Position numbers and translations under genes: made by a program
Shown: positions 24,284-32,999 of the stretch, in pieces
How positions within the stretch are numbered: the stretch's first letter is position 1
Layout: every line of letters starts with the position of its first letter
Source of the DNA: Cohaesibacter gelatinilyticus
GTDB lineage: Bacteria; Pseudomonadota; Alphaproteobacteria; Rhizobiales; Cohaesibacteraceae
DNA length: 64,000 bases
Assembly (NCBI RefSeq): GCF_900215605.1
Contig: NZ_OBEL01000002.1
Location: 124,001-188,000, forward strand
Direction of reading: 5' to 3'
Notes under the pieces: generated by a model
The model's database searches: none
The model's input: the letters and a program-made list of their open reading frames with translations, nothing else
Told to the model about the DNA's origin: nothing

Positions 24284-25855
24284 TCAGAGATTGCCTTTCG
24301 ACAATTCATCCGCAAGATAATCGGCCTGACGGATCGCCAAGGCAACAATGGTCAATGTCGGGTTCACCGCAGCACCGGTGGTGAACTGCGACCCGTCCGA
24401 GATGAACAGATTGGTTATTTCGTGGCTCTGACCCCATTTGTTCACCACACCATCTTCGGGTTTCTCGGACATACGATTGGTGCCGAGATTATGCGTGGAC
24501 GGATAAGGCGGCGTCGGGAAAACACGGGTAGCCCCCACCGCTTCATATACTGCCATGCCTTGCTTATAGGCGTGCTGACGCATTGCGATATCATTTGGAT
24601 GATCATCAAAATGCACATTGGCAACCGGCAATCCATGCTGATCCTTCACATCCATATTCAGCGTCACCCTGTTCGTCTCTTGTGGCATATCTTCCCCGAC
24701 AAGCCACATGCCAGCCATATTCTCGTATGAATCCAAAGCTGTGGTGAATTCACGGCCCCATGCCCCGGGATCCAGAAAGGCCGCCATGAAGGGAATGCCA
24801 AGACTGAGGGTTTCCATCTCATAGCCGCCAACAAAGCCACGGGACGGATCGTGTTTGGCTTCATCCTGAATGATGCCTGCCATGGTGGTTCCCCTCCACA
24901 TACGAACGGGCTTGTCAAAGGTCGCATAAACCGAGCCGGTCATATGGCGCATATAATTGCGCCCCACCTGCCCGGAAGAATTGGCCAACCCATCAGGGAA
25001 CATGGATGAGGCTGAATTCAGCAGAAGACGCGGGCTCTCGAATGAGTTGCCTGCCAAGCATACCACACGCGCCTTCTGCATCTGAAGCTTGCCATCAGCA
25101 TCATAATATTCGACACCGCTCACCTTGCCAGCTTCATTATGTAGAATCCGTGCCACATGGGCCCGCTCGCGCACTTCCAGATTGCCGGTCGCTTCGCCTT
25201 CCGGAATATCGGTATAGGCGGCCGACCATTTGGCGCCCCATTTACAGCCCTGAAAACAGAAACCGGTCTGCTGACACATGGTCCGATCACCATTCTCATG
25301 AGACATGATGGCCATGCGCCCAGTGCTGACCTCCTTGTAGCCCAATGCCTTGGCACCGGCCTCAAACACCTTGTAATTGTTGTTTCCCGGCAAACCCGGC
25401 CAGCCATTGGTGCGGGTCACGCCCAACTTCTTCTCTGCCTTGTCATACCAGGGAGCCATTTCTTCAGCTTCAATCGGCCAGTCCAGAAGATTGGCTCCTT
25501 CTACCTTGCCATAGGTGGTTGCAGCCTTCCATTCATGATCTTGAAACCGCAAGGATGCCCCGGCCCAATGAGTAGTGGTACCACCAACCGCCTTGACGAT
25601 CCATGCAGGCAGTCCGCTGAAATCCTTCGCCACACGCCAATCCCCCGATGTGGTGCGTGGATCGGTCCAAGCCAACTGACCAAAACTCTCCCATTCATCA
25701 TTGATGTAATCTTCGGGCAAATACCGCCCGCCGGCCTCCAACGCCACAACACTGACGCCTTTCTTGGCCAATTCATTTGCAAGCACGCCGCCACCGGCGC
25801 CTGTTCCGATAATGACAACGACACTATCGTCGTTCATGTCAAAAGGTGCTGCCAT
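24284..25855 (-). CDS. GMC-family flavin dehydrogenase (gluconate-2-dehydrogenase-like large subunit)
   Basis: 523 residues. N-terminal FAD site VVIIGTGAGGGVLANELAKK, GMC motifs (GTTTHWAGASLRF; GNSFESPRLLLNS), and the C-terminal catalytic region ending HNLGTNRMSEKPEDGVVNKW and GAAVNPTLTIVALAIR. It oxidises an alcohol or sugar acid; gluconate, 2-ketogluconate and sorbitol are family substrates. The gene 23 bp upstream encodes the Tat-type small subunit, which probably exports this signal-less subunit by piggy-back. The usual third, dihaem cytochrome subunit is absent nearby, so the electron acceptor is unclear. Confidence 0.88.
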   Translation of the reverse strand: MAAPFDMNDDSVVVIIGTGAGGGVLANELAKKGVSVVALEAGGRYLPEDYINDEWESFGQLAWTDPRTTSGDWRVAKDFSGLPAWIVKAVGGTTTHWAGASLRFQDHEWKAATTYGKVEGANLLDWPIEAEEMAPWYDKAEKKLGVTRTNGWPGLPGNNNYKVFEAGAKALGYKEVSTGRMAIMSHENGDRTMCQQTGFCFQGCKWGAKWSAAYTDIPEGEATGNLEVRERAHVARILHNEAGKVSGVEYYDADGKLQMQKARVVCLAGNSFESPRLLLNSASSMFPDGLANSSGQVGRNYMRHMTGSVYATFDKPVRMWRGTTMAGIIQDEAKHDPSRGFVGGYEMETLSLGIPFMAAFLDPGAWGREFTTALDSYENMAGMWLVGEDMPQETNRVTLNMDVKDQHGLPVANVHFDDHPNDIAMRQHAYKQGMAVYEAVGATRVFPTPPYPSTHNLGTNRMSEKPEDGVVNKWGQSHEITNLFISDGSQFTTGAAVNPTLTIVALAIRQADYLADELSKGNL

Positions 25856-25878
25856 GGTCCTCGTCCTCCCCTTCGGTC

Positions 25879-26400
25879 CTAAAGCCAGTTGATATCGTCA
25901 AAGCCGCGGTCGACATAACCGCCCTTGGAGAAGCTCTCGCCCTCATAGCCGAAAATCGGCCAAACAGCCTTTTGGTTATAAAGCCCAGTGACGAGACCAC
26001 CGCGCATCTTCTGAAAAAAGGAGCTGTCTTCCATACTGCGCAGGATGTCGACACGGTCTCGCTCCCATCCCATATCCAGATAAGACACAAAGCCTTTTTT
26101 CTTTGCGGCTTCATTCAGCTTAGTAATCCCTGTTGCGATATCTGCCGCAGCCTCGCTGCTGTCATATCCCTTGACGGCACTGACATAATGCTCATCAGGA
26201 ATACGATCATGGGGGTAGATATCACGGGCCATCTGCACCAACGTGGCGAAATCCTCCGATTTGAGATGATTGGTCTCATAGGCCCAGGCTGCACCGGTCC
26301 CGGCGATGAAACCGGAGCCGATCAGAAAAGATGCCCCGACAGCACTTACGCGCGCCAGGAGTTGTCGGCGGGTGAGTCCCCGCATTTCGGACTTGGTCAT
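25879..26400 (-). CDS. Gluconate-2-dehydrogenase subunit 3-family protein, Tat signal
   Basis: 173 residues beginning with a twin-arginine signal (GLTRRQLLARVSAVGASFLI). The rest matches the subunit 3 family: LVQMARDIYPHDRIPDEHY and a C-terminal GYEGESFSKGGYVDRGFDDI. Start ATG 26400 has GGAGGAG directly upstream; the ORF extends further but has no ribosome site. It pairs with the GMC dehydrogenase as chaperone and exported partner. Confidence 0.88.
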   Translation of the reverse strand: MTKSEMRGLTRRQLLARVSAVGASFLIGSGFIAGTGAAWAYETNHLKSEDFATLVQMARDIYPHDRIPDEHYVSAVKGYDSSEAAADIATGITKLNEAAKKKGFVSYLDMGWERDRVDILRSMEDSSFFQKMRGGLVTGLYNQKAVWPIFGYEGESFSKGGYVDRGFDDINWL

Positions 26401-26453
26401 GGTCTCCTCCCTTCCCAAGTAGGTGGCACCCGTAAAAGCGAGTACCGTCATTG

Positions 26454-26849
26454 TCATTCAAATCGCCCGGAGCGCTCTAGTACCTCAATCTGATAGCCAT
26501 CGGGATCTGCTACGAAGAAAAAGCGCCCAACGAGCTCTCCGTCCGGGGCAAACTCCACCAGCTTGCGCGGGGATAACCCTTCCGCTTCAAAACGAGCATG
26601 CTCAGCATCCAGATCCTCAACAGAAACAGCCAGATGGCCATATCCGTCGCCCAGCACGTAGGGCTCGGTGCGCCTCTTGTTGACGGTCAGTTCAACTTCA
26701 AAATTCGTTTCTGGATTACTCAGATAAATGAGCGTGAAGTCGGAGAAATCAAGCCGATCAGAAATGCCAAGCCCAAATGCCCGTCGATAAAAATCGACAG
26801 ATCTTTTCTCATCGAGAACACGGATCATGCTGTGAATGGCTTTAGCCAA
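26454..26849 (-). CDS. VOC-family protein, glyoxalase I-like
   Basis: 131 residues with the two beta-alpha-beta-beta-beta modules of lactoylglutathione lyase: MIRVLDEKRSVDFYRRAFGL, then ELTVNKRRTEPYVLGDGYGH and a C-terminal DPDGYQIEVLER. Metal-ligand His and Glu positions of GloA appear present. Start is TTG 26849 with GGAGG 6 nt upstream. It lies 53 bp before the Tat subunit gene, so it likely heads the GMC operon. It may detoxify a methylglyoxal-like product (inference). Confidence 0.82.
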   Translation of the reverse strand: MAKAIHSMIRVLDEKRSVDFYRRAFGLGISDRLDFSDFTLIYLSNPETNFEVELTVNKRRTEPYVLGDGYGHLAVSVEDLDAEHARFEAEGLSPRKLVEFAPDGELVGRFFFVADPDGYQIEVLERSGRFE

Positions 26850-26860
26850 ACGAGCCTCCT

Positions 26861-26887
26861 GAATTGGTTTTGATAATTTACCAATTC
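26861..26887. promoter_or_regulatory. Perfect 8-bp inverted repeat upstream of VOC/GMC operon
   Basis: GAATTGGT (26861-26868) and ACCAATTC (26880-26887) with an 11-bp spacer, 12 bp upstream of the TTG start. It is a candidate operator for the operon; the regulator is not identifiable. Confidence 0.45.
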
Positions 26888-26955
26888 AGCATGCATTACT
26901 TGATGGGATGACAGGTAGTAGGGGTTTACTACATAGGGGTTTTTCTGAATTCACC

Positions 26956-27261
26956 CTATTCGGCAGCCACACTCATGGTCTCATCATGAGGCATAGTGGC
27001 ACCAGATTGCGCAACGAAAACCAGGCAAGCCGTACGCAAAAGAGAAGTAAAATTGACCGGTTCGCCACGAGTTTCCAGAACTTCGGAATGCAGTTTGGAA
27101 ATGAAGACAGGAGTGGAGACCTGATCTGCCCTGGCTATCTGATCCAGAATATCCCAAAACGCATTTTCCAACCGAATGCTGGTGCTTTGTCCATTCAAGC
27201 GTAAACGGCGCGTTGTGGATGTGTAACGGATGGGATCCTGCCCGGCAAAAACCTCGCACAT
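26956..27261 (-). CDS. Ribbon-helix-helix domain protein
   Basis: 101 residues. The core (STTRRLRLNGQSTSIRLENA, then FWDILDQIARADQVSTPVFI) matches the RHH_4 family common in alphaproteobacteria, with an Arg-rich strand for DNA contact. Start ATG 27261 is preceded by GAGGAAAG; the 30 upstream in-frame residues have no ribosome site. It may regulate the downstream VOC/GMC genes or itself. Confidence 0.75.
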   Translation of the reverse strand: MCEVFAGQDPIRYTSTTRRLRLNGQSTSIRLENAFWDILDQIARADQVSTPVFISKLHSEVLETRGEPVNFTSLLRTACLVFVAQSGATMPHDETMSVAAE

Positions 27262-27752
27262 ATTGCTTTCCTCACTCTGGATGAGCGATATCATAGGCAA
27301 ATTTATTGAAAAATGCCTAGAAGCTTTTTTCAAAAAGAAAGGTAAAGACAAAAGACCTTATGTCCAGGTTTTGCAATTTTGGTGCATTTTGAAGCCGCAA
27401 TATTTCAAATATCGACAGAAAAGGAATTTTTGGATCTATCTGACAAAAAAGAGAAATTCCTACTCTTTCCGATCAACTGACAAAGCACATCAACTGTTTC
27501 AGTTCCGGTTGATCAAAACAGTCCGTCCAATCACCTGACCATTGTGAATGAAGGCCAAAAAAGATCGATATCCGCAACAATCAGACGACGTAGCCCTTCT
27601 CGAACCTGATTATTTTGAGCAAATGAAACCCGGATCATCGCCCACAAGCCAAACGCATAGCCCTATATCATCCAAAAAACCAACTCTTATGGACCCCATA
27701 GATGAGAGCTGATAATAACCTACCAATTGCCAGTTGTCGTGAAGGGTCCAAT
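27262..27752. other. AT-rich intergenic stretch before pyrF
   Basis: No credible gene on either strand; a 102-codon plus-strand frame here has no ribosome site and unnatural composition. An inverted repeat ACTGTTT/AAACAGT occurs around 27493-27522. The promoters of the RHH gene (left) and pyrF (right) should be here but cannot be placed with confidence. Confidence 0.4.
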
Positions 27753-28544
27753 ATGTCGCTATACGAAGTCTTGTCAAATGCACCCCGTTCCGAATTAAGT
27801 GTATGCGTAGGCATTGATCCCACACCGACATCATTATCCGCTTGGGGATTGGATGACACGGCTAAGGGAGCCAGAAAATTCGCACTGACAATGCTGGAAG
27901 CAGCAGCAGATACAGTGTCACTTGTAAAACCGCAAGTCGCCTATTTCGAACGTTTTGGTGTAGAAGGCTATGCGGTTCTGACGGACGTGATCAAAGAAGC
28001 CAGACAAATGGGGCTGCTTGTGCTTGCTGACGCAAAAAGGGGCGACATCGGATCAACAATTGACGCCTATGGAGCTGCATGGCTAGGAAAGACTGCACCG
28101 ATGCAGGTCGACGCAATCACCGTAACGCCATATTTGGGATTTGGCTCATTGGCCCCTTTGCTGAATAGAGCCCATGATGCTGGGGCTTATGTCTTTGTCG
28201 TCACGCGGTCTTCAAACCCCGAGGGCACGGAGTTGCAAGAGCATGGCAACCCCAAGATATGGCACAAGATTCTGGACGACATCGCAGATTGGGAGCAGTC
28301 CCGTGGAAACAGAACCATCGGAGCTGTCGTTGGAGCAACCGTCCCGTCGGATTTGAAATATGCGTTGGATCGCTTGCCTGAGGCTTATTTTCTCGCGCCG
28401 GGCATTGGTCAGCAGGGTGCCACTTATAAAGATGTAATCGGCCTGACAGATGATCGCAAAAGGATCATAATCAGCTCCAGCCGGGCCCTTGCCGCCAACG
28501 GCCCCAAAGCGTCTGATATTCGTGCTGCTATATATCGAAGCTAG
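27753..28544 (+). CDS. pyrF: Orotidine 5'-phosphate decarboxylase, type 2
   Basis: 263 residues. Catalyses OMP to UMP, the last step of UMP synthesis. The type-2 catalytic motif LADAKRGDIGST is present near residue 90, with SVCVGIDPTP at the N-terminus and the phosphate-binding FLAPGIGQQGA near 220. Start ATG 27753 has GAAGGG 6 nt upstream. Most alphaproteobacteria carry the shorter type-1 enzyme, so this longer form in an AT-rich, repeat-flanked spot may be acquired or a second copy. Confidence 0.9.
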   Translation: MSLYEVLSNAPRSELSVCVGIDPTPTSLSAWGLDDTAKGARKFALTMLEAAADTVSLVKPQVAYFERFGVEGYAVLTDVIKEARQMGLLVLADAKRGDIGSTIDAYGAAWLGKTAPMQVDAITVTPYLGFGSLAPLLNRAHDAGAYVFVVTRSSNPEGTELQEHGNPKIWHKILDDIADWEQSRGNRTIGAVVGATVPSDLKYALDRLPEAYFLAPGIGQQGATYKDVIGLTDDRKRIIISSSRALAANGPKASDIRAAIYRS

Positions 28545-28552
28545 TGTGGCGG

Positions 28553-28601
28553 AATTGAAATAGGCATCATTTATCTGCGAGCTCGCTTGCCTATTTCAAT
28601 T
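28553..28601. repeat. 14-bp perfect inverted repeat downstream of pyrF
   Basis: AATTGAAATAGGCA (28553-28566) and TGCCTATTTCAATT (28588-28601). The 21-nt loop contains a 10-bp palindrome GCGAGCTCGC. It lies between convergent pyrF and the SulP gene, so it can act as a hairpin in either transcript, or be a REP-like repeat unit. Confidence 0.65.
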
Positions 28602-28645
28602 ACGAAAACCACAATAGAAACATATATTTGCCGGTCACTCTTTTA

Positions 28646-28695
28646 AATCTAAAGTTCGTTCGGCGCTCGCTGCGCAATGTGACGAACTTTAGATT
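28646..28695. repeat. Second 14-bp perfect inverted repeat before the SulP gene
   Basis: AATCTAAAGTTCGT (28646-28659) and ACGAACTTTAGATT (28682-28695) with a 22-nt loop. It lies 21 bp from the SulP stop. It is of similar design to, but different sequence from, the neighbouring repeat at 28553. Confidence 0.65.
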
Positions 28696-28715
28696 CGGGT
28701 GACTAGGCTCAGGTC

Positions 28716-29981
28716 TCATCTATCACGCGGCGACCAATCGCTTTCTGTAGATTTTCGACGATTTAAACGCAAAGCAAGACCGATCGAAACCCCAACACCT
28801 ATGGCCACAGTCAAATCGACGAGGACGGTCAATACGAGCGTGAGGAGCAGCAGAAAAATATCACTTTTCCTACCCCGGGCATACTGGATCCATTTATGCG
28901 GCTCTGTCATGTTCCAAGCTGTAACAACAAGAAGTGCGGCAAGTGCGGGCATGGCCAGATCACTTACCAATGGTGCGAAAAGCAACATCATCAGCAAAAT
29001 GACAATGGCATGGACTATCCCCGCCACCGGTGTTTTTCCACCAGCTTTAATATTCGTTGCAGTTCTTGCAATTGCGCCTGTGGCAGGAAGACCTGCGAAC
29101 AGCGCCGAACCTATATTGGCGATGCCTTGAGCAGTCAGTTCGGCATTTGGCCTGTGATGTCCCTCAATCATCTTATCAGCAACCATCGCTGACAGAAGAG
29201 ACTCAACCCCCGCCAAAAACGCAATAGTGAAAGCAGATGGCAGGAGTTCGACAATTCGTGCGAACGACAAGTTGGGGAGTTCGGGCCATGGCATTTGGCT
29301 AGAGAGATCTCCAAAGCGAGAACCGAGCGTATCTACGGGCAGCGACATGAAGGCCACGAGAGCAGAACTAACCCCAAGCCCAATTATCAATACGGGAAAG
29401 CGTGGCGCAATTCGTCGCAAAAGCACAATCAGGAAAATCGTAATAAGCGCAATAGCAAAGGGTGCAAAACCAGCAGTATCACGCACCTCCCACAGAGCCG
29501 TAATTTTCTCCACAAAACCAGCTGGGACTGCATCAATCCTCAGACCAAGGAAATCTTTCAATTGGCTGATCGCAATAATGATGCCAATACCAATGGTGAA
29601 ACCGCTTACCACCGCTTCTGGAACAAAGGCAATCAGATTTCCCGCTCTAAAATATCCACCAACAAGCAATATTATGCCTGCCATGAAAGTTGCCAAAACA
29701 AGACCATCATAACCATGATGGGCAATCACCCCGAACACAACAACAATGAACGCCCCTGTTGGCCCTCCGATTTGAACGCGACTGCCACCAAAGAGTGAAA
29801 TCAAAAAGCCACCGATGATAGCTGTCGTAATCCCCTTGGCCGGATCAGCCCCCGAAGCAATCGCAATGGCAAGACTGAGCGGCAGAGCGACCATGGCCAC
29901 GGTGACGCCAGCCAACAGGTCGGCAACAAAAAGTGTCCAGCTATATGTTCGTAATGTCGTAAAAATCTTTGGTTGACGCAT
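28716..29981 (-). CDS. SulP-family anion permease lacking a STAS domain
   Basis: About 421 residues of the SLC26A/SulP membrane domain: LLAGVTVAMVALPLSLAIAI, the signature region GGPTGAFIVVVFGVIAHHG, and MTEPHKWIQYARGRKSDIFL followed by the last helices. Family proteins normally continue into a cytoplasmic STAS domain; this one ends about 20 residues after the last helix. Substrate could be sulfate, bicarbonate or a dicarboxylate. ATG 29981 is given, but TTG 30008, in frame with GGTGA upstream, is also possible. Confidence 0.85.
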   Translation of the reverse strand: MRQPKIFTTLRTYSWTLFVADLLAGVTVAMVALPLSLAIAIASGADPAKGITTAIIGGFLISLFGGSRVQIGGPTGAFIVVVFGVIAHHGYDGLVLATFMAGIILLVGGYFRAGNLIAFVPEAVVSGFTIGIGIIIAISQLKDFLGLRIDAVPAGFVEKITALWEVRDTAGFAPFAIALITIFLIVLLRRIAPRFPVLIIGLGVSSALVAFMSLPVDTLGSRFGDLSSQMPWPELPNLSFARIVELLPSAFTIAFLAGVESLLSAMVADKMIEGHHRPNAELTAQGIANIGSALFAGLPATGAIARTATNIKAGGKTPVAGIVHAIVILLMMLLFAPLVSDLAMPALAALLVVTAWNMTEPHKWIQYARGRKSDIFLLLLTLVLTVLVDLTVAIGVGVSIGLALRLNRRKSTESDWSPRDR

Positions 29982-30254
29982 ATCGCAATTATACCGACGA
30001 ATAGACAAAACTTCACCAGCTCACTTCGAGGCTTGCAGTGCAAAGTTATATGTTTGAATATCTGGTCAACGATCCCATTTGCTTATAGAAAATTGGGGCG
30101 CTTCAGCCATTGATCTGACTTCCAGAAGAGAATACCAACGAGAGGAAAGAATGGCACATATAAGCTATTGCTCCCCTCCTTGGTACAAGGATAGCAAGAG
30201 GAAGCATAGGACATTGCCCGCCGAAAAGGCAACCAATTACTGATACAGCAAAAC

Positions 30255-31781
30255 TCACACTTCTTCCCCATTATTCATCTCTTGCTCCAGAAACTCTTCC
30301 GGGCTATCGACTTCAATCAGTTTTTTGCCCTGGATCCACCAGAAGCGATTGCCGACATGACGCAGGAAGCTTCGGTCATGACTGACCAGCAGGCAACAAG
30401 CCCCATGGTCGATCAACTCACGTTCCAAGGCTTCCTGCCCGTCAATATCCAGATGGTTGGTCGGCTCATCCAGCAAATAGAAGTTCGGATGTTTCAACCG
30501 CAGAGCCAGCATTGCGAGGCGTACTTTCTGACCACCGGACAGCTTTCCAAGCCGGGTATCCTGCATCTGAATATTGATGCCAGCTCCAGCCAATAACGCT
30601 CTTGCCCGCTGATCGCCCACATCAAATTGCGCGGTCAGTGTCGACATGGGCGTCTCACCCTCTTCCAATTGGCTGAGATGCTGATCGGAATAGGCGGGGA
30701 CGATGGAGGGAGCGAACTTTACCCCTGTCTCAGCACCCGACAAAGCACGCTGGATCATCGAGATCAGCCGGGTTTTGCCCGTGCCATTGGCCCCAAGCAA
30801 CACCACCCGATCGCCAGGGCAAATCCATTTTTGCCCTGTCTTGTAGAGCAGTCGTCCATCTGGTGTGGTCACCTCCAGATCATTGAGCGTGATCAAAGCC
30901 TTGGCGTGACTGCCACTATTGGTCAGGCGAATATCACCCGCACTTTGCTCGCGATGGGCTGGCTTTGCGGCCTCTTCCAGCTTGTTTGCCCGCTCGTTCA
31001 GCTGTTTGGTTTTGGTGAGTAGCAGATCCGAGCCGGAATTGATGCCGACATTTTTCAGCTTCGCGGCTTTCTTGCGCAATTGCTGCACCTTGTTCAGATC
31101 ATTGGCAAAGCGCCGCTCATCCGCAGCATCGGCTTCATTCAATGCGTCCCGCGCTTCAGAGAAAGGAAGACGAAAGATCCTTGATCTTTCCGGCCGCAAA
31201 AAGAGCGTGCGATTGGTCGTCGCATCCAGAAAGGCCCGATCATGAGAAGTGATGATCACCGGCACATCGCGCGGCAAGGCATTCAGCCAATCCTGCAGCA
31301 AGGCAATACGATGCAGATCCAGATGATTGGTTGGCTCATCCAGCAACAGCATGTCCGGTTCGGTGATCCAGACCGCAGCCAGCATCGCCGTGCGCTGCCA
31401 ACCTCCGCTCAGCTCACTCAAAGGCTTGTGCTGCAGCTCATAAGGCACCTGCAACTCCCCCAGCACCACATCCACGCGCCAGCTCTCATAATCCGCTTGC
31501 TCTGGCGGCAATGCGGCCAACACACTATCATACAGCGTCTTATCCATATGCTCATGCGGGATGGTCTGTTGCACATAGCCAACCCGCAAACCACGGGAGC
31601 GGGTGATGGTGCCGGAGGTTGGCTCGCTCTTTCCATCGATACAGGAAAGCAAGGTCGACTTGCCACTGCCATTGGCAGCCACCAACCCAATGCGGTCGGC
31701 CTTGGAAACAGTCAGGGTGAGATCGGAAAAAAGCACATCGCCGAGCGTGATGCTCAAGGCATTGATATCAAGGATTGTCAT
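30255..31781 (-). CDS. ABC-F family ATPase, ribosome-acting
   Basis: 508 residues with two ABC cassettes and no membrane part. Walker A sites are VAANGSGKST (about 37) and LGANGTGKTR (about 335). Signatures are LSELSGGWQRTAML and LGKLSGGQKVRLAML, each with LLDEPTNHLD. A charged linker lies between them (about 220-270). ABC-F proteins bind the ribosomal E site to relieve stalled or antibiotic-bound ribosomes, or to regulate translation. The linker is short, so this is probably the Uup/EttA-like housekeeping type. A hairpin and a possible leader ORF precede it. Confidence 0.9.
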   Translation of the reverse strand: MTILDINALSITLGDVLFSDLTLTVSKADRIGLVAANGSGKSTLLSCIDGKSEPTSGTITRSRGLRVGYVQQTIPHEHMDKTLYDSVLAALPPEQADYESWRVDVVLGELQVPYELQHKPLSELSGGWQRTAMLAAVWITEPDMLLLDEPTNHLDLHRIALLQDWLNALPRDVPVIITSHDRAFLDATTNRTLFLRPERSRIFRLPFSEARDALNEADAADERRFANDLNKVQQLRKKAAKLKNVGINSGSDLLLTKTKQLNERANKLEEAAKPAHREQSAGDIRLTNSGSHAKALITLNDLEVTTPDGRLLYKTGQKWICPGDRVVLLGANGTGKTRLISMIQRALSGAETGVKFAPSIVPAYSDQHLSQLEEGETPMSTLTAQFDVGDQRARALLAGAGINIQMQDTRLGKLSGGQKVRLAMLALRLKHPNFYLLDEPTNHLDIDGQEALERELIDHGACCLLVSHDRSFLRHVGNRFWWIQGKKLIEVDSPEEFLEQEMNNGEEV

Positions 31782-31793
31782 AGGAAACTCTGG

Positions 31794-31901
31794 TCAAGAA
31801 AATATGCGCCGCAAGACGCGGCCGAAAAAACAGGCAGACCAGAAAAGAAAGAATTTTCGGTCAGCCCTGTAAACGCATCTACAGGGCGTAACGCGGACCA
31901 T
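31794..31901 (-). CDS. Possible 35-codon leader ORF upstream of the ABC-F gene
   Basis: ATG 31901 to TGA 31794, ending 12 bp before the ABC-F start. The peptide is Cys/Arg/Phe-rich (MVRVTPCRCVYRADRK, then FFLFWSACFFGR). A strong hairpin GCCCTGTA/TACAGGGC (about 31864-31887) lies inside it and a GC-rich hairpin near its end. No clear ribosome site is visible, so translation is doubtful. ABC-F genes are sometimes controlled by leader peptides, which is why it is recorded. Confidence 0.3.
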   Translation of the reverse strand: MVRVTPCRCVYRADRKFFLFWSACFFGRVLRRIFS

Positions 31902-32259
31902 ACTGAAGTAGGCGAGTGATACGCATAATCAGTAAAAGCCCTCCCGTGTTTAGAATCATTGACCGTTGAGCAAGCCTAGAATGGAAATGGGACGGTGGCA
32001 AGTGGGGTATTCAAAGCTTTGAATTGTAATCAAACACAGGGCCAAGCCTCGCCCAAACACAACTTAAGATAAATAAAAATCCGAAATCACAATCATATAT
32101 ATTTAACCATGAGGCAGATTTTTTCTGCTGATTGCCTGAAGGCCCAATATCGTATAAAGCGAAAATTTACACTTCAAATCAACTATCACGTGCACATGAA
32201 ATTTTCGCTCGAACTTATCCATTTGAGACGTGAGAGCCATATTCGAAGTGAGCACAATT
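31902..32259. other. Intergenic region between the ABC-F and TelA-like genes
   Basis: AT-rich between 32040 and 32230, with no supported gene; a 65-codon plus-strand frame lacks a ribosome site. It should contain divergent promoters for the ABC-F gene and for the four-gene TelA cluster. Confidence 0.4.
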
Positions 32260-32988
32260 ATGCAGTCAGCATATGGAGAGATAGAAACATCCTCAGCGCT
32301 GAATGATGATCAGTTGTTACCCAATATTCTGGATGAAAATGCCGTTCTGGCTTTGGACGAGGCCGCTGCCACCAAATCTCTGGATACTGATCTTCTCAGC
32401 ACAACTCCGGTGGTCGACATACGCATGCAAATCGAGACAATTCTCTCGCTGCTTCAGAAAGTCGATCATCGAAAGCTGCTCTCCAGACAAAGTGCTTGGG
32501 CAAGATTGACTGGCAAGAACATCGAAGCACGCCTTGAGTTCGAACTGGCAGCACAGAATGTCCTGAATTCCGTGTCCCATCTTCTCAAACTGGCCGAGAC
32601 AGGACAACATGTCCTGCTTCTGCTCAAACAATCCTTCCAGGACATTCAGCACGAACAAGAACGCCTCAATTGCGTCATCCAGGAAGCCAAGGATCTGTTG
32701 ATCCGATCTCCATCGGCAGAGGACTTCGTCATCAGTCGTTTCGAGAGACGGCTATCCAATATCATGGCGTTGCATGCAGCCAATAGCGCCACACTTCAGC
32801 AAATCTCACTCGCCGAACAAACCTTGCATGGCACTTTGGACCGCGTAACCGATGTCAGAACACTGCTGGTTCCCCTTTGGCAGCGCAATGTCCTTGCTCT
32901 GGCACAAGCAAGCATTGGCCATGACCAACGCAAAGCAGCAGATGACTTTGCCCAGACCCATCACCAATTCATTGAATATTTAGCCTGA
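32260..32988 (+). CDS. TelA-like helical protein, divergent short paralogue
   Basis: About 242 residues, almost entirely helical with coiled-coil tendency. The C-terminal segment LLVPLWQRNVLALAQASIGH parallels LTLPTWKRTFLLALTLDEQK of the next gene, including the spacing of the following Q-K-A/N-A-D-D/L region. I therefore read it as a diverged, N-terminally reduced TelA paralogue. The start is uncertain: ATG 32260 chosen, GTG 32230 possible. It is 11 bp upstream of the TelA gene and shares its operon. Confidence 0.65.
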   Translation: MQSAYGEIETSSALNDDQLLPNILDENAVLALDEAAATKSLDTDLLSTTPVVDIRMQIETILSLLQKVDHRKLLSRQSAWARLTGKNIEARLEFELAAQNVLNSVSHLLKLAETGQHVLLLLKQSFQDIQHEQERLNCVIQEAKDLLIRSPSAEDFVISRFERRLSNIMALHAANSATLQQISLAEQTLHGTLDRVTDVRTLLVPLWQRNVLALAQASIGHDQRKAADDFAQTHHQFIEYLA

Positions 32989-32999
32989 GGATAGTCGGA

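Noticed and set aside
31863-31887. Reading the ABC-F upstream hairpin as a known riboswitch
   Set aside because: A single stem-loop with no recognisable aptamer consensus; kept only as a possible leader-ORF element.
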